Source of the DNA: Allobosea sp035944375
GTDB lineage: Bacteria; Pseudomonadota; Alphaproteobacteria; Rhizobiales; Beijerinckiaceae
Assembly (NCBI RefSeq): GCF_035944375.1
Contig: NZ_DASZBE010000016.1
Reading direction: 5' to 3' (one strand)
DNA: 64,000 nucleotides
The notes under the pieces are model-generated. The model searched no databases. It was not told the DNA's origin and worked only from the letters and a program-made list of their open reading frames with translations. Below, piece after piece: positions 41,964 through 49,863 of the stretch. Each line of letters opens with the position of its first letter. Position 1 is the first letter of the stretch. The position numbers and the translations under genes are program-made.

Positions 41964-42950
41964 ATGACCACATTCACGATCGACCGCCGCGCCCTGCTCG
42001 GCGCGCTGGGGGCCAGTGCTCTGGCCGCTCCGGGAGCGAGCTTCGCGCAGGCGCCCTGGCCGCAGGGCCGGACGGTGAAGCTCGTCGTGCCGTTTCCCCC
42101 CGCCGGTGCGACGGACGTGCTCGGCCGCCTGATCGCCGACAAGCTCGGGCAGAGCTGGGGCATCAACTTCGTCGTTGAGAACCGGGCCGGCGCGGGCGGC
42201 AACATCGGCACCGACGCCGTCGCCAAGGCGGAGCCCAATGGCGACACGTTGCTGATCGTCTCCGTCGGCATGGCGACGAACCAGTATCTCTATGCCAAGC
42301 TCAACTACGATCCCTCCAAGGACCTCGCCCCGATCACGATGGTCGCGCTGGTGCCGAACCTGCTGGTGGTCAACAAGGAACTGCCGGTCAATTCGGTGGC
42401 GGACCTGATCGCCTATGCCAAGGCCAATCCGGGCAAGCTGTCCTACGGCTCCTCGGGCATCGGCACTTCGGTGCATCTGTCGGGCGAGTATTTCCAGAAG
42501 CTGACGGGCACCAAGATGGTCCATGTGCCCTATCGCGGCACGGCGCAGGCGACGCAGGATCTGATCGGCGGCCGCATCGACCTGATCTTCGACAACATCA
42601 CCCAGGCGCTGCCGCATGTGCGCGCCGGCTCGATCAAGGGGCTCGCCATCACCACCGCCAAGCGTTCGCCGGCCGCGCCGGAGTTCGCGCCGATCGCCGA
42701 GACCGTGCCCGGGTTCGACGTCTCGTCCTGGTTTGCGCTCTTCGCGCCCGCCAAGACGCCGCAGGCGATCATCGACAAGATCCAGGCCGACACCAAGGCC
42801 GGGCTGGCCGACCCCGCGCTGCGCGCCAAGATGGCTCAGCTCGCCGCCGAGCCGGTCGGGGGCACGCCGGCCGAATTGGCGGCGTTCCTGCAGGCCGAGA
42901 TGAAGAAATGGGGCGACCTGATCAAGGAACTCGGCATCAAGGCGGGTTGA
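41964..42950 (+). CDS. Tripartite tricarboxylate transporter substrate-binding protein
   Basis: A 328-aa periplasmic protein of the TctC/Bug family. It has a twin-arginine-like signal (TIDRRALLGALGASALAAP, cleavage near FAQAP). VKLVVPFPPAGATDVLGR, VENRAGAGGNIGTDAVAKA, GSSGIGTSVHLSGEYF and VHVPYRGTAQATQDLIGG are the family's ligand-binding segments. The matching TctA/TctB membrane subunits are not beside it, as is common for Bug proteins. GGAAGGA upstream of the ATG supports the start. It diverges from mepA (142-base region). Confidence 0.88.
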   Translation: MTTFTIDRRALLGALGASALAAPGASFAQAPWPQGRTVKLVVPFPPAGATDVLGRLIADKLGQSWGINFVVENRAGAGGNIGTDAVAKAEPNGDTLLIVSVGMATNQYLYAKLNYDPSKDLAPITMVALVPNLLVVNKELPVNSVADLIAYAKANPGKLSYGSSGIGTSVHLSGEYFQKLTGTKMVHVPYRGTAQATQDLIGGRIDLIFDNITQALPHVRAGSIKGLAITTAKRSPAAPEFAPIAETVPGFDVSSWFALFAPAKTPQAIIDKIQADTKAGLADPALRAKMAQLAAEPVGGTPAELAAFLQAEMKKWGDLIKELGIKAG

Positions 42951-43052
42951 CGCCGACCTTGCCTTCGACGCGCCACGGAACCCGCTGTGGCGCGTGGCGT
43001 TTCCCCGGCATCGCGTCGTGCGCTCCTGACGACGCATCCGGAGATTCACATC

Positions 43053-43226
43053 ATGTCCACACTGGTCATCGTTCTTCTGGTCATCCTGCTCGTCGGCGGC
43101 GGCGGCTATTACGGCCATCGTTCCTATGGAACGACCGGGCTCGGCGGCGTGCTCGGGCTGGCGCTCGTGGTGCTGCTGGTGCTGTGGCTGCTCGGCGCGC
43201 TCGGCGGCGCGCCGGTCCGCGTCTGA
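43053..43226 (+). CDS. DUF3309-like small membrane protein
   Basis: A 57-aa protein of two hydrophobic helices, STLVIVLLVILLVGGGGYYG and GLGGVLGLALVVLLVLWLLG, joined by HRSYGTTGLG. This layout (helix, Tyr/Gly turn, GLGGVLGL, helix) is the DUF3309 pattern, a family of small inner-membrane proteins of unknown function. The ATG at 43053 is preceded by GGAGA at ten bases. It lies 102 bases after the TctC gene and 21 bases before the stop of the convergent cyclodeaminase homologue. Confidence 0.75.
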   Translation: MSTLVIVLLVILLVGGGGYYGHRSYGTTGLGGVLGLALVVLLVLWLLGALGGAPVRV

Positions 43227-43247
43227 CCGGAGAGGACCGCGCGCCGC

Positions 43248-44198
43248 TCAGACGGGCGCGCGGTTTTCCCAGACTGAGACGGCTGCCACGAGATCCTCGA
43301 GCGACATGCCGACCGATTTGAAGACCGTGATCTCGCCCCCTTCCGCATGGCCGGGAAGGCGGCCGTGGCACAGATCAGTCAGCGTGCCGGCGACGCGGTC
43401 CGCGGCATAGCTGCCCTCATCGATTCCGATGGCGATATCGCCGCCCTCGTCGATCGCTTTTTCAGAGTCCACCACGACGCGAGCGCGCTCCAGCGCGTCG
43501 GCATCGGCTTCCCGCATCTGCATGGTGAAGGCGCCGACCAGATCGAGATGGGCATCGCGCTTCAGCCAGCGGCCGTGGATCAGGGGCTGCGTCGCATTGG
43601 TGGCGCAGGAGATGATGTCGGAGGTCCGGGCCTCTCCCTCGAGATCGGTGACGGCGCGAGCCTCGATGCCTTCGGCGACGAGTTGGGCCGCGACGGCTTC
43701 GGCGGCCTCGGGCCGGCGGGCCCAGATTGCGATGTCCGTCAGCGGGCGGACCGCACGATGCGCCTTGACCAGGAACGGCGCGAGCCCCCCTGCACCGACC
43801 ATCAGCATCTTGCTCGCAGTCGGATTGGCGAGGTGACGGGAGGCCAGGGCCGAGGCGGCGGCGGTGCGCCACAAGGTCAGCCGGTTGCCGTCCATGACGG
43901 CGAGGGGCGCCCCGGTCCGGCCGTCCATCAGCAGATAGGCGCCCATGACGCCGGGCAGGCTGCGCGCCCCATTCCCGAAGAACACGGACACGATCTTCGT
44001 GCCGATATAGGGCTGCTCCGCATCCGGCGCACTCCAGGCCGGCATGATCAGCAGCACGGCCTCCTCGCCCGGACGCTCGATACGGTGATGGGCACGCGGG
44101 GGAACGACGGCATTGCCGCGGAAGGCCTCCGCCAGCGTGTCGATCAATCCCGGAAAGCTCAGCGCGGCATCGATCTCCGCCGTCCCGAACAGCCGCAT
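43248..44198 (-). CDS. Ornithine cyclodeaminase / mu-crystallin family protein
   Basis: A 316-aa NAD(P)-binding protein of the OCD/mu-crystallin family. Features are the N-terminal TAEIDAALSFPGLID, the substrate region LMDGRTGAPLAVMDGNRLTLWRTAA with its Lys/Arg, and the Rossmann motif KMLMVGAGGLAPFLVKAH. HLDLVGAFTMQMREADADAL follows. Such proteins are ornithine cyclodeaminases, alanine dehydrogenases or pyrroline-2-carboxylate reductases; the exact substrate cannot be told here. It overlaps the stop codon of the LapA-like gene by one base (TGATG). Confidence 0.87.
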   Translation of the reverse strand: MRLFGTAEIDAALSFPGLIDTLAEAFRGNAVVPPRAHHRIERPGEEAVLLIMPAWSAPDAEQPYIGTKIVSVFFGNGARSLPGVMGAYLLMDGRTGAPLAVMDGNRLTLWRTAAASALASRHLANPTASKMLMVGAGGLAPFLVKAHRAVRPLTDIAIWARRPEAAEAVAAQLVAEGIEARAVTDLEGEARTSDIISCATNATQPLIHGRWLKRDAHLDLVGAFTMQMREADADALERARVVVDSEKAIDEGGDIAIGIDEGSYAADRVAGTLTDLCHGRLPGHAEGGEITVFKSVGMSLEDLVAAVSVWENRAPV

Positions 44199-44536
44199 CA
44201 GCCGCGCCCGCTGGTCAGCGCCGGCAGCGCGGAATCAGGCACTGCAGACCGGAGCATCTGCGTCTCAGAACGCAGCGCCTCGGCCTCGCGACGGTTGCGC
44301 CGCGCGGCCTTGCGGTGCTTGCCCTGGGTCAACCAGGACGCGAAGCCGCCGATCAACACGCCTGCGGCCAAAGCGGCCAGGACCACGGCGAACAGCGGCA
44401 CGTCGAGGGCGAAGACGGGCACATCGCGGCTCACCGGATCGAACGACACGCGCACCGGCGCGCGGTTGGCGACGGCGAAGAGCACGACCACCAACGCGAT
44501 CGGCACGAGCAGAAGGGCCTTGAAGACGGATTTCAT
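44198..44536 (-). CDS. LapA-domain membrane protein
   Basis: A 112-aa inner-membrane protein of the LapA (DUF1049) family, in E. coli involved in controlling LPS synthesis. Two helices are visible, FKALLLVPIALVVVLFAVAN and DVPLFAVVLAALAAGVLIGG, with the conserved ANRAPVRVSFDP between them and a basic coiled tail (HRKAARRNRREAEALRSET). It lies 167 bases after ihfB, and an ihfB-lapA neighbourhood is widespread in proteobacteria. Its stop overlaps the start of the cyclodeaminase homologue. Confidence 0.85.
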   Translation of the reverse strand: MKSVFKALLLVPIALVVVLFAVANRAPVRVSFDPVSRDVPVFALDVPLFAVVLAALAAGVLIGGFASWLTQGKHRKAARRNRREAEALRSETQMLRSAVPDSALPALTSGRG

Positions 44537-44703
44537 CGCTGTTCCTCCGCGAAATCGCTGGTTCAGGGACTTCGGCAGGGACGTCGGAACCGCAGACACA
44601 AATCCAACGGCTTCGTCAGCTCTCGCCCTGCCGCGGCAGTCGCCACTCTCCGCGCCGGCCCCTCATCAAGGCCCCTGGGCCTCCGGGGGGCGTCGTCCGC
44701 GGG

Positions 44704-44988
44704 TCAGGCCTTGCCGTTCAGCCGCAGCCGCAATTCCTTGCCGGTCTTGAAGACCGGAACGAACTTCTCCTCGACCTCGACCGCGTCACCCGTGCGGGGA
44801 TTGCGGCCGACGCGGGCCGAGCGGGCCTTGCGCGAGAATGCGCCAAAGCCGCGAAGCTCCACCCGATCCCCCCGCGACAAGGCCTTGACGATCTCGTCGA
44901 GGATGGCCGTGACGATGTTTTCGATGTCGCGCTGATACAGATGACCATTGCGCTCGGCGATGCGTTGAACGAGTTCTGATTTTATCAT
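44704..44988 (-). CDS. ihfB: Integration host factor subunit beta
   Basis: The beta subunit of IHF, a sequence-specific DNA-bending protein that also helps sigma-54 promoters. The 94-aa product begins IKSELVQRIAERNGHLYQRD. The DNA-contact arm ARVGRNPRTGDAVEVEEKFV carries the intercalating proline in RNPRTG, and the C-terminus is VPVFKTGKELRLRLN. It lies 28 bases after sppA in the leftward rpsA-hsp70-sppA-ihfB order. Confidence 0.95.
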   Translation of the reverse strand: MIKSELVQRIAERNGHLYQRDIENIVTAILDEIVKALSRGDRVELRGFGAFSRKARSARVGRNPRTGDAVEVEEKFVPVFKTGKELRLRLNGKA

Positions 44989-45016
44989 CGCTGCAATCTA
45001 ACCGCTTGTATCGAAA

Positions 45017-45985
45017 TCACTTTTCGATTGCAGGCTGCCAGAGCGCCAAAGGCGCGTCAAGCCGCAAACCGAGTGGCTGGTCCGCGGCGCGCGCCAGAAC
45101 CGCGGCGAGCGTGTCCAGCCCGGCAGCCCGTGCCATCGCTTCGCTCAGGCTCCAGAGGCCGAGGGCGGAGGACTCGCTGGTGCGGCGCCAGTCGCGCACG
45201 CGCAGCCCCTTCGCGACGCCCTTCTCGCGCTCGAGCCAGGCGATCGCCTCCGGCTCGCCGCCAATCTCGTCGACGAGCTTGAGCGTTGCAGCCTGCCGGC
45301 CGGTATGGACGCGCCCGTCGGAAACGACGGCGATCTCGGGCTCGGCGAGCTTGCGTCGCTCGCGGACGGTGCGCTTGAACCATTCGTAATTGTCGTCGAC
45401 GACACGCTGCAGTGCGGCACGCGCCTCCGGCGAGGTCGGCTCGAAGCCACTCGGCGCGGCCTTCAGGGGACTGGACTTGATCGACTCGACCTTGACGCCG
45501 ACGGTGTCGAGCAATTGCGACACGTTCGGCAACTGGAACAGCACGCCGATCGAGCCGACGAGCGAGGTCTGGCGTGCGACGATCCGGTCCGAGCCGATGG
45601 CGGCGATATAGCCGCCCGACGCGGCCAGCCCGTCGACCACGGCGACCATCGGCTTCTTCGCCGCGAGGCGGCGCAGCGCATCATAGAGCGCCTCCGAGCC
45701 GCTGACGGTGCCTCCGGGGCTGTCGATGCGGACGATGACGGCTGCGGCCCGGCTCTCCTCGAGCGACTTCACGAGGTCGAGCGTCCGGCGATCACCCGAG
45801 ATGAAGCCTGAGATCGTGACACGGGCGATATGCGCCTGCGAGAGCGAACCGGGGGTGCGGCCGGTCCAGGCCAAGCCGGCGACCACCGCCGCGCCAATGA
45901 CGCCGACCACGGCCAGCAGGCGCCACAGCGTGACCTTGCGGCGCAGATTGCGACGGTCGGCGAGCAGGTCGGCATCGGACGACAT
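45017..45985 (-). CDS. sppA: Signal peptide peptidase SppA
   Basis: A membrane-anchored serine protease with a Ser-Lys dyad that degrades left-over signal peptides. The 322-aa single-domain product has an N-terminal membrane segment (WRLLAVVGVIGAAVVAGLAW), IVRIDSPGGTVSGSEALY, the nucleophile Ser123 in LAASGGYIAAIGSD, and a lysine in IKSSPLKAAPSGF that is the likely base. The ATG at 45985 has AGGAG seven bases upstream, better than the preceding TTG. It precedes ihfB by 28 bases. Confidence 0.94.
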   Translation of the reverse strand: MSSDADLLADRRNLRRKVTLWRLLAVVGVIGAAVVAGLAWTGRTPGSLSQAHIARVTISGFISGDRRTLDLVKSLEESRAAAVIVRIDSPGGTVSGSEALYDALRRLAAKKPMVAVVDGLAASGGYIAAIGSDRIVARQTSLVGSIGVLFQLPNVSQLLDTVGVKVESIKSSPLKAAPSGFEPTSPEARAALQRVVDDNYEWFKRTVRERRKLAEPEIAVVSDGRVHTGRQAATLKLVDEIGGEPEAIAWLEREKGVAKGLRVRDWRRTSESSALGLWSLSEAMARAAGLDTLAAVLARAADQPLGLRLDAPLALWQPAIEK

Positions 45986-46105
45986 CAAGGCGCTCCTGTC
46001 GGTTGGCGCGGTCTGGCAGCCGCTTGGAGAGGATGGCGAGGGCGCCGCGCTCCGCGCCCGTGATGTAGCTCCGCACCGTCAGCGGGGCAAGGTGATGCGC
46101 GCCGC

Positions 46106-47395
46106 TCAGACCGCGACAGGGTCGCGCGCCCGATCGAGCGCGAGGAGCGCGAGGCCGCTGGCGACCGAGCGGAAGGCATCGCCGACATGAATGCGGTCCG
46201 GGCCGAAACGCCGGTCGAAGAGCGCCCGCACAGCCGGCACATGAGAGGTGCCGCCGGTCATGAAGACAGCCTCGATCGACCCGGCGGCGACATGGGCCTC
46301 CGTCAGCGCCCTGTCGAGCGCGGCCTCGATGGCGGCGACATCCTGCGCGATCCAGCTCTCGAAGTCGGCGCGGGTGATGCGGCGCTCGATGGCGATGCCG
46401 GTCTGCTCGAAGCGCAGCACCGTCTCGTCCGCGCCGGACAGCGCGATCTTGGCCGCCGAGACGGCCCGGTAGAGTTCATAGCCGAGGTCGTATTCGATGA
46501 CGGTGAGCAGGTCTTCTAGCTTATCCGGCTCGACGGCCTCGCGGATCAGGGCCTTGAGTTCGGCCATGGTCTCGCGGCTCTTCATCAGCGAGAGCCGGTG
46601 CCATTGCGCGAAGGCGGCGTGGTAATGGGCCGGGATCGGCAGCAGCTTGCCGAAGGAACGATACTGCGTGCCCTTGCCGAGACGGGGCGAGATCGCGTGC
46701 TCGATGATGCGGTAGTCGAAGGTGTCGCCGGCAACGCCGACGCCGGCATGAGAGAGAGGCGTCGCCTCCAGCCGCCCGGCTGGGCCGGGCTCGAAGCGCA
46801 TGACTGAAAAGTCGCTGGTGCCGCCGCCGAAATCGGCGACGAGCATGGTCTGAGGCCGCTTCAGCTCGCGGGCGTACCAGTAGGCGGCGCCGAGCGGCTC
46901 ATAGGCGAAGTCGACCTGCGGCATGCCGGCCCCGGCATAGGAGGCCTTCAGCCGGCCGAGTGCCAGTTCCTCGTCGGGGCGCTCGCCGGCGAAGACGACG
47001 GGCCGGCCGGAGACCAGCGGCCTGGAGGCCAGACCGTCGAGGCCCGCGACGAGGTCGGCAAGGAAGACGCCGATCAAATCCTCGAGCCGGAACAGCTTGC
47101 CGAAGAGCCGCGTCTCCTGGAAGGCACGGCTGGAGAGATGCGTCTTGAGCGACTGCAGGAAGCGGTGCTCGGTGGTCATCCCGAGTGCCATGTCGAGCGC
47201 GTCGGGCCCGCTGACATGGGCGATGCGCGTCGCGGGCGGGCGCCCCTCGCGCCAGAACATCAGAGCCGAGCGATAGGCGTCGACGGCGCCCTGCTTCGTC
47301 GCAAAGGAGCGCGTCGTCACCGAGCCGTCGGCGCCGGCGAGCGCGACGACGCTGTTGGTGGTGCCAAAATCGATGCCGATGGCGGCGGTGGTCAT
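46106..47395 (-). CDS. Hsp70 family protein (YegD-like)
   Basis: A 429-aa protein equivalent to the ATPase domain of Hsp70 with no substrate-binding domain. Actin-fold motifs are GIDFGTTNSVVAL (phosphate 1), LVADFGGGTSDFSVM (phosphate 2) and FMTGGTSHVPAVRALF (adenosine). YEPLGAAYWYARELKR is also conserved. YegD-type Hsp70 homologues have no clear chaperone function. It sits between rpsA and sppA, which are usually adjacent, and is separated from rpsA by a terminator and a palindromic repeat, so it has its own promoter. Confidence 0.88.
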   Translation of the reverse strand: MTTAAIGIDFGTTNSVVALAGADGSVTTRSFATKQGAVDAYRSALMFWREGRPPATRIAHVSGPDALDMALGMTTEHRFLQSLKTHLSSRAFQETRLFGKLFRLEDLIGVFLADLVAGLDGLASRPLVSGRPVVFAGERPDEELALGRLKASYAGAGMPQVDFAYEPLGAAYWYARELKRPQTMLVADFGGGTSDFSVMRFEPGPAGRLEATPLSHAGVGVAGDTFDYRIIEHAISPRLGKGTQYRSFGKLLPIPAHYHAAFAQWHRLSLMKSRETMAELKALIREAVEPDKLEDLLTVIEYDLGYELYRAVSAAKIALSGADETVLRFEQTGIAIERRITRADFESWIAQDVAAIEAALDRALTEAHVAAGSIEAVFMTGGTSHVPAVRALFDRRFGPDRIHVGDAFRSVASGLALLALDRARDPVAV

Positions 47396-47428
47396 GGCGT
47401 TTCCTATCTCACGTGCCCGATCCGGGTG

Positions 47429-47557
47429 TCATTCCGGGGCCTCGCGTCAGCGAAGAACCCGGAATCCGCGCCTGGGCGAGCGTGTCCCATCGGCGGCGAT
47501 CAGGGATCATCCCGTCGTGGGTTCCGGGTTCGGCCCTGCGGGCCGCCCCGGAATGAC
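47429..47557. repeat. Nested palindromic intergenic repeat, copy 2
   Basis: The outer inverted repeat GTCATTCCGGGG (47429-47440) pairs with CCCCGGAATGAC (47546-47557). Inside, GAACCCGGAATCC pairs with GGGTTCCGGGTTC with one mismatch. Ends and architecture match copy 1 at 23788-23899, while the centre differs. It lies between the hsp70 gene's start and the rpsA terminator. Confidence 0.83.
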
Positions 47558-47571
47558 AAGGTGGTCCGAAA

Positions 47572-47603
47572 CAAAAGCCCGCGCGGATCGCTCCGCGCGG
47601 GCT
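47572..47603 (-). terminator. Rho-independent terminator of rpsA
   Basis: A perfect 12-bp stem, AGCCCGCGCGGA (47576-47587) with TCCGCGCGGGCT (47592-47603), has a TCGC-type 4-base loop. On the minus strand it is followed by TTTTGTTT. It begins 35 bases after the rpsA stop codon and should end that transcript efficiently. Confidence 0.93.
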
Positions 47604-47637
47604 GCTGGACGATCCGGCCGCTGTCGCGGCCGAACGA

Positions 47638-49341
47638 TCACTTCTTGTCGGTCGTCGCCTTCTTGAGGGCGGCGCCCAGGATGTCGCCGAGCGAGGCGCC
47701 GGAGTCGGCGGAGCCGTACTGCGCCATCGCCTCCTTCTCCTCGGCCATTTCCAGGGCCTTGATCGAGACCTGGATCTTGCGGGCCTTCTTGTCGAAGAGC
47801 ACGACGCGGGCATCGACCTTCTCGCCAGCGGCGAAGCGCTCGGGGCGCTGCTCCTGGCGGTCGCGGGCGATCTCGGCGCGCTTGATGAAGGTGGTCATGT
47901 CGGTGCCGGTGATCTTGACGTCGAGACCGCCTTCCTTGACCTCCATCACCTCACAGGTAACGACCTGACCCTTCTTGAACTCGCCGGCATCCACGAAGGG
48001 ATCGCCGCCGAGCTGCTTCAGGCCGAGCGAGATGCGCTCCTTCTCGACGTCCACATCGAGAACGACAGCCTGCAGCATGTCGCCCTTCTTGTATTCCTCG
48101 ATGACCTGCTCGCCCGGACGGTTCCAGTCGAGATCCGAGAGATGGATCATGCCGTCGATGTCGCCTTCGAGACCCAGGAACAGGCCGAACTCGGTCTTGT
48201 TCTTGACCTCGCCCTCGACCGTCGAACCGCTCGGATGGGTCTCCGCGAAGACCTCCCAGGGGTTGCGCAGGGTCTGCTTGAGGCCCAGCGAGATGCGACG
48301 CTTGACCTGATCGACCTCGAGGATCGCGACGTCGACTTCCTGCGAGGTCGAGACGATCTTGCCGGGGTGGACGTTCTTCTTGGTCCAGGACATCTCGGAG
48401 ACGTGGATGAGGCCCTCGATGCCCGGCTCCACTTCGACGAAGGCGCCGTAGTCCGTGATGTTGGTGACGCGACCCTTGAGGCGCGCGCCGACCGGGTAAC
48501 GCGCTGCGATGCCATCCCACGGATCGGCGAGCAGCTGCTTGATGCCGAGCGAGATGCGGTGCGTGTCCTGGTTGATCTTGATGATCTTGACCTTGACCGT
48601 CTGGCCGATGGTCACGACCTCGGACGGATGGTTGACGCGACGCCAGGCCATGTCGGTGACATGAAGCAGGCCGTCGATGCCGCCGAGGTCAACGAACGCA
48701 CCGTATTCGGTGATGTTCTTGACGACGCCGTCGATGACCTGGCCCTCTTCGAGCGAGGCGACCAGCTCGGAACGAGCCTCGGCGCGGGTCTCTTCGAGGA
48801 CGGTGCGGCGCGACACGACGATGTTGCCGCGGCGGCGATCCATCTTGAGGATCTCGAAGGGCTGCGGCTGGCCCATCAGCGGGCCGACGTCGCGGATCGG
48901 ACGGATGTCGACCTGCGAACGCGGCAGGAAGGCCACGGCGCCGTCGAGATCGACGGTGTAGCCGCCCTTGACGGTGTTGAAGATGACGCCCGAGACCTTC
49001 TCGCGAGCCTCGAAGGCCTTCTCGAGCTTGACCCAGCTCTCTTCACGACGCGCCTTGTCGCGCGAGATGACGGCTTCGCCGAGCGCGTTCTCGATCCGGT
49101 CCAGATAGACCTCGACCTCGTCGCCGACCTTGATGTCCTGGTCACGGCCGGGGCCGTTGAATTCCTTGAGCGCGACGCGCCCTTCCGTCTTCAGGCCGAC
49201 GTCGATGATCGCCATATCCTTCTCGATGGCGACGACCTTGCCCTTGATGACGGAACCTTCGAGGGCTTCGTTCTGACCGAAGGATTCCTCGAGAAGGGCG
49301 GCGAAATCCTCGCGGCCCGAAAAGCTTTCTACGGCTGACAT
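47638..49341 (-). CDS. rpsA: 30S ribosomal protein S1
   Basis: Binds mRNA and helps place it on the 30S subunit. The 567-aa product has six S1 domains, recognisable by repeats of the type VKNITEYGAFVDLGGIDGLLH, each followed by a DMAW, EMSW or DLDW segment (for example VTNITDYGAFVEVEPGIEGLI and VKNKTEFGLFLGLEGDIDGM). Alphaproteobacterial S1 is typically this length. AGGAG five bases before the ATG at 49341 supports the start. cmk, often just upstream in this group, is absent; a 522-base gap lies there instead. Confidence 0.97.
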   Translation of the reverse strand: MSAVESFSGREDFAALLEESFGQNEALEGSVIKGKVVAIEKDMAIIDVGLKTEGRVALKEFNGPGRDQDIKVGDEVEVYLDRIENALGEAVISRDKARREESWVKLEKAFEAREKVSGVIFNTVKGGYTVDLDGAVAFLPRSQVDIRPIRDVGPLMGQPQPFEILKMDRRRGNIVVSRRTVLEETRAEARSELVASLEEGQVIDGVVKNITEYGAFVDLGGIDGLLHVTDMAWRRVNHPSEVVTIGQTVKVKIIKINQDTHRISLGIKQLLADPWDGIAARYPVGARLKGRVTNITDYGAFVEVEPGIEGLIHVSEMSWTKKNVHPGKIVSTSQEVDVAILEVDQVKRRISLGLKQTLRNPWEVFAETHPSGSTVEGEVKNKTEFGLFLGLEGDIDGMIHLSDLDWNRPGEQVIEEYKKGDMLQAVVLDVDVEKERISLGLKQLGGDPFVDAGEFKKGQVVTCEVMEVKEGGLDVKITGTDMTTFIKRAEIARDRQEQRPERFAAGEKVDARVVLFDKKARKIQVSIKALEMAEEKEAMAQYGSADSGASLGDILGAALKKATTDKK

Positions 49342-49863
49342 GCATTCTCCTGACGCCGGCCGCGTCTCCCGCGGATGTCCGGCAAGCGCCCGTTTGGGTT
49401 GGTGTTGCAGGCCGGATGCTCCCGTCGGCGCCTCGTCAGAGGCTGGCCGCCATGCCCGCGCTCGAAGCGCCGGGCAGGGCGAACGGCGCAAGGCCGCCGG
49501 TTCTGCATCCGCATCCGAACGATCCGCCCAAACACGAAACGGGAGCCGGCCGGAAAGGCCGCCCCCGGCTGTGATCGATCACGGCCCTTCGGACAGGCGC
49601 GATGTAGTGGAAATCCGCCGACGGGGCAAGGGCGAAGGCCGACGAGTCATCTCTCCACCAGCCTGTTCTCGGTGGTCGAGCCGGGAATGTCGCGGCCATC
49701 ACGCTCGGTGCTGGTCTGCCAATCGGCCGGACTCACGGGCGGCAGCGGCGATCACGGCCCTGCCGATCCGTGGCGGAGCGATCGCTACAGCGGGCGTTTC
49801 AACGGAAAGCTGCGCCGGAGGTGGGCATCCCGGCCGCCGCTCCGTTGCTTGGGACGATGCGCC
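49342..49863. other. Gap between rpsA and the chemoreceptor gene
   Basis: I see no convincing gene here. The stretch should hold the rpsA promoter and leader. On the minus strand TTGCCC (49624-49629), a 16-base spacer and CTACAT (49602-49607) form a candidate promoter, which would give a leader of about 250 bases with GC-rich hairpins near 49545-49570. The 12-base sequence GATCACGGCCCT occurs twice (49577 and 49750), probably by chance. The part nearest 49863 is the 3' end region of the chemoreceptor gene. Confidence 0.4.

Noticed and set aside
40965..43118. A 717-codon frame on the minus strand across mepA and the TctC gene
   Set aside because: The MepA and TctC frames carry signal peptides and family motifs; this long frame has only low-complexity Arg/Gly/Asp-rich sequence.
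49577..49761. Direct repeat GATCACGGCCCT upstream of rpsA
   Set aside because: Twelve bases in GC-rich DNA, two copies only, no symmetry or spacing that suggests function.
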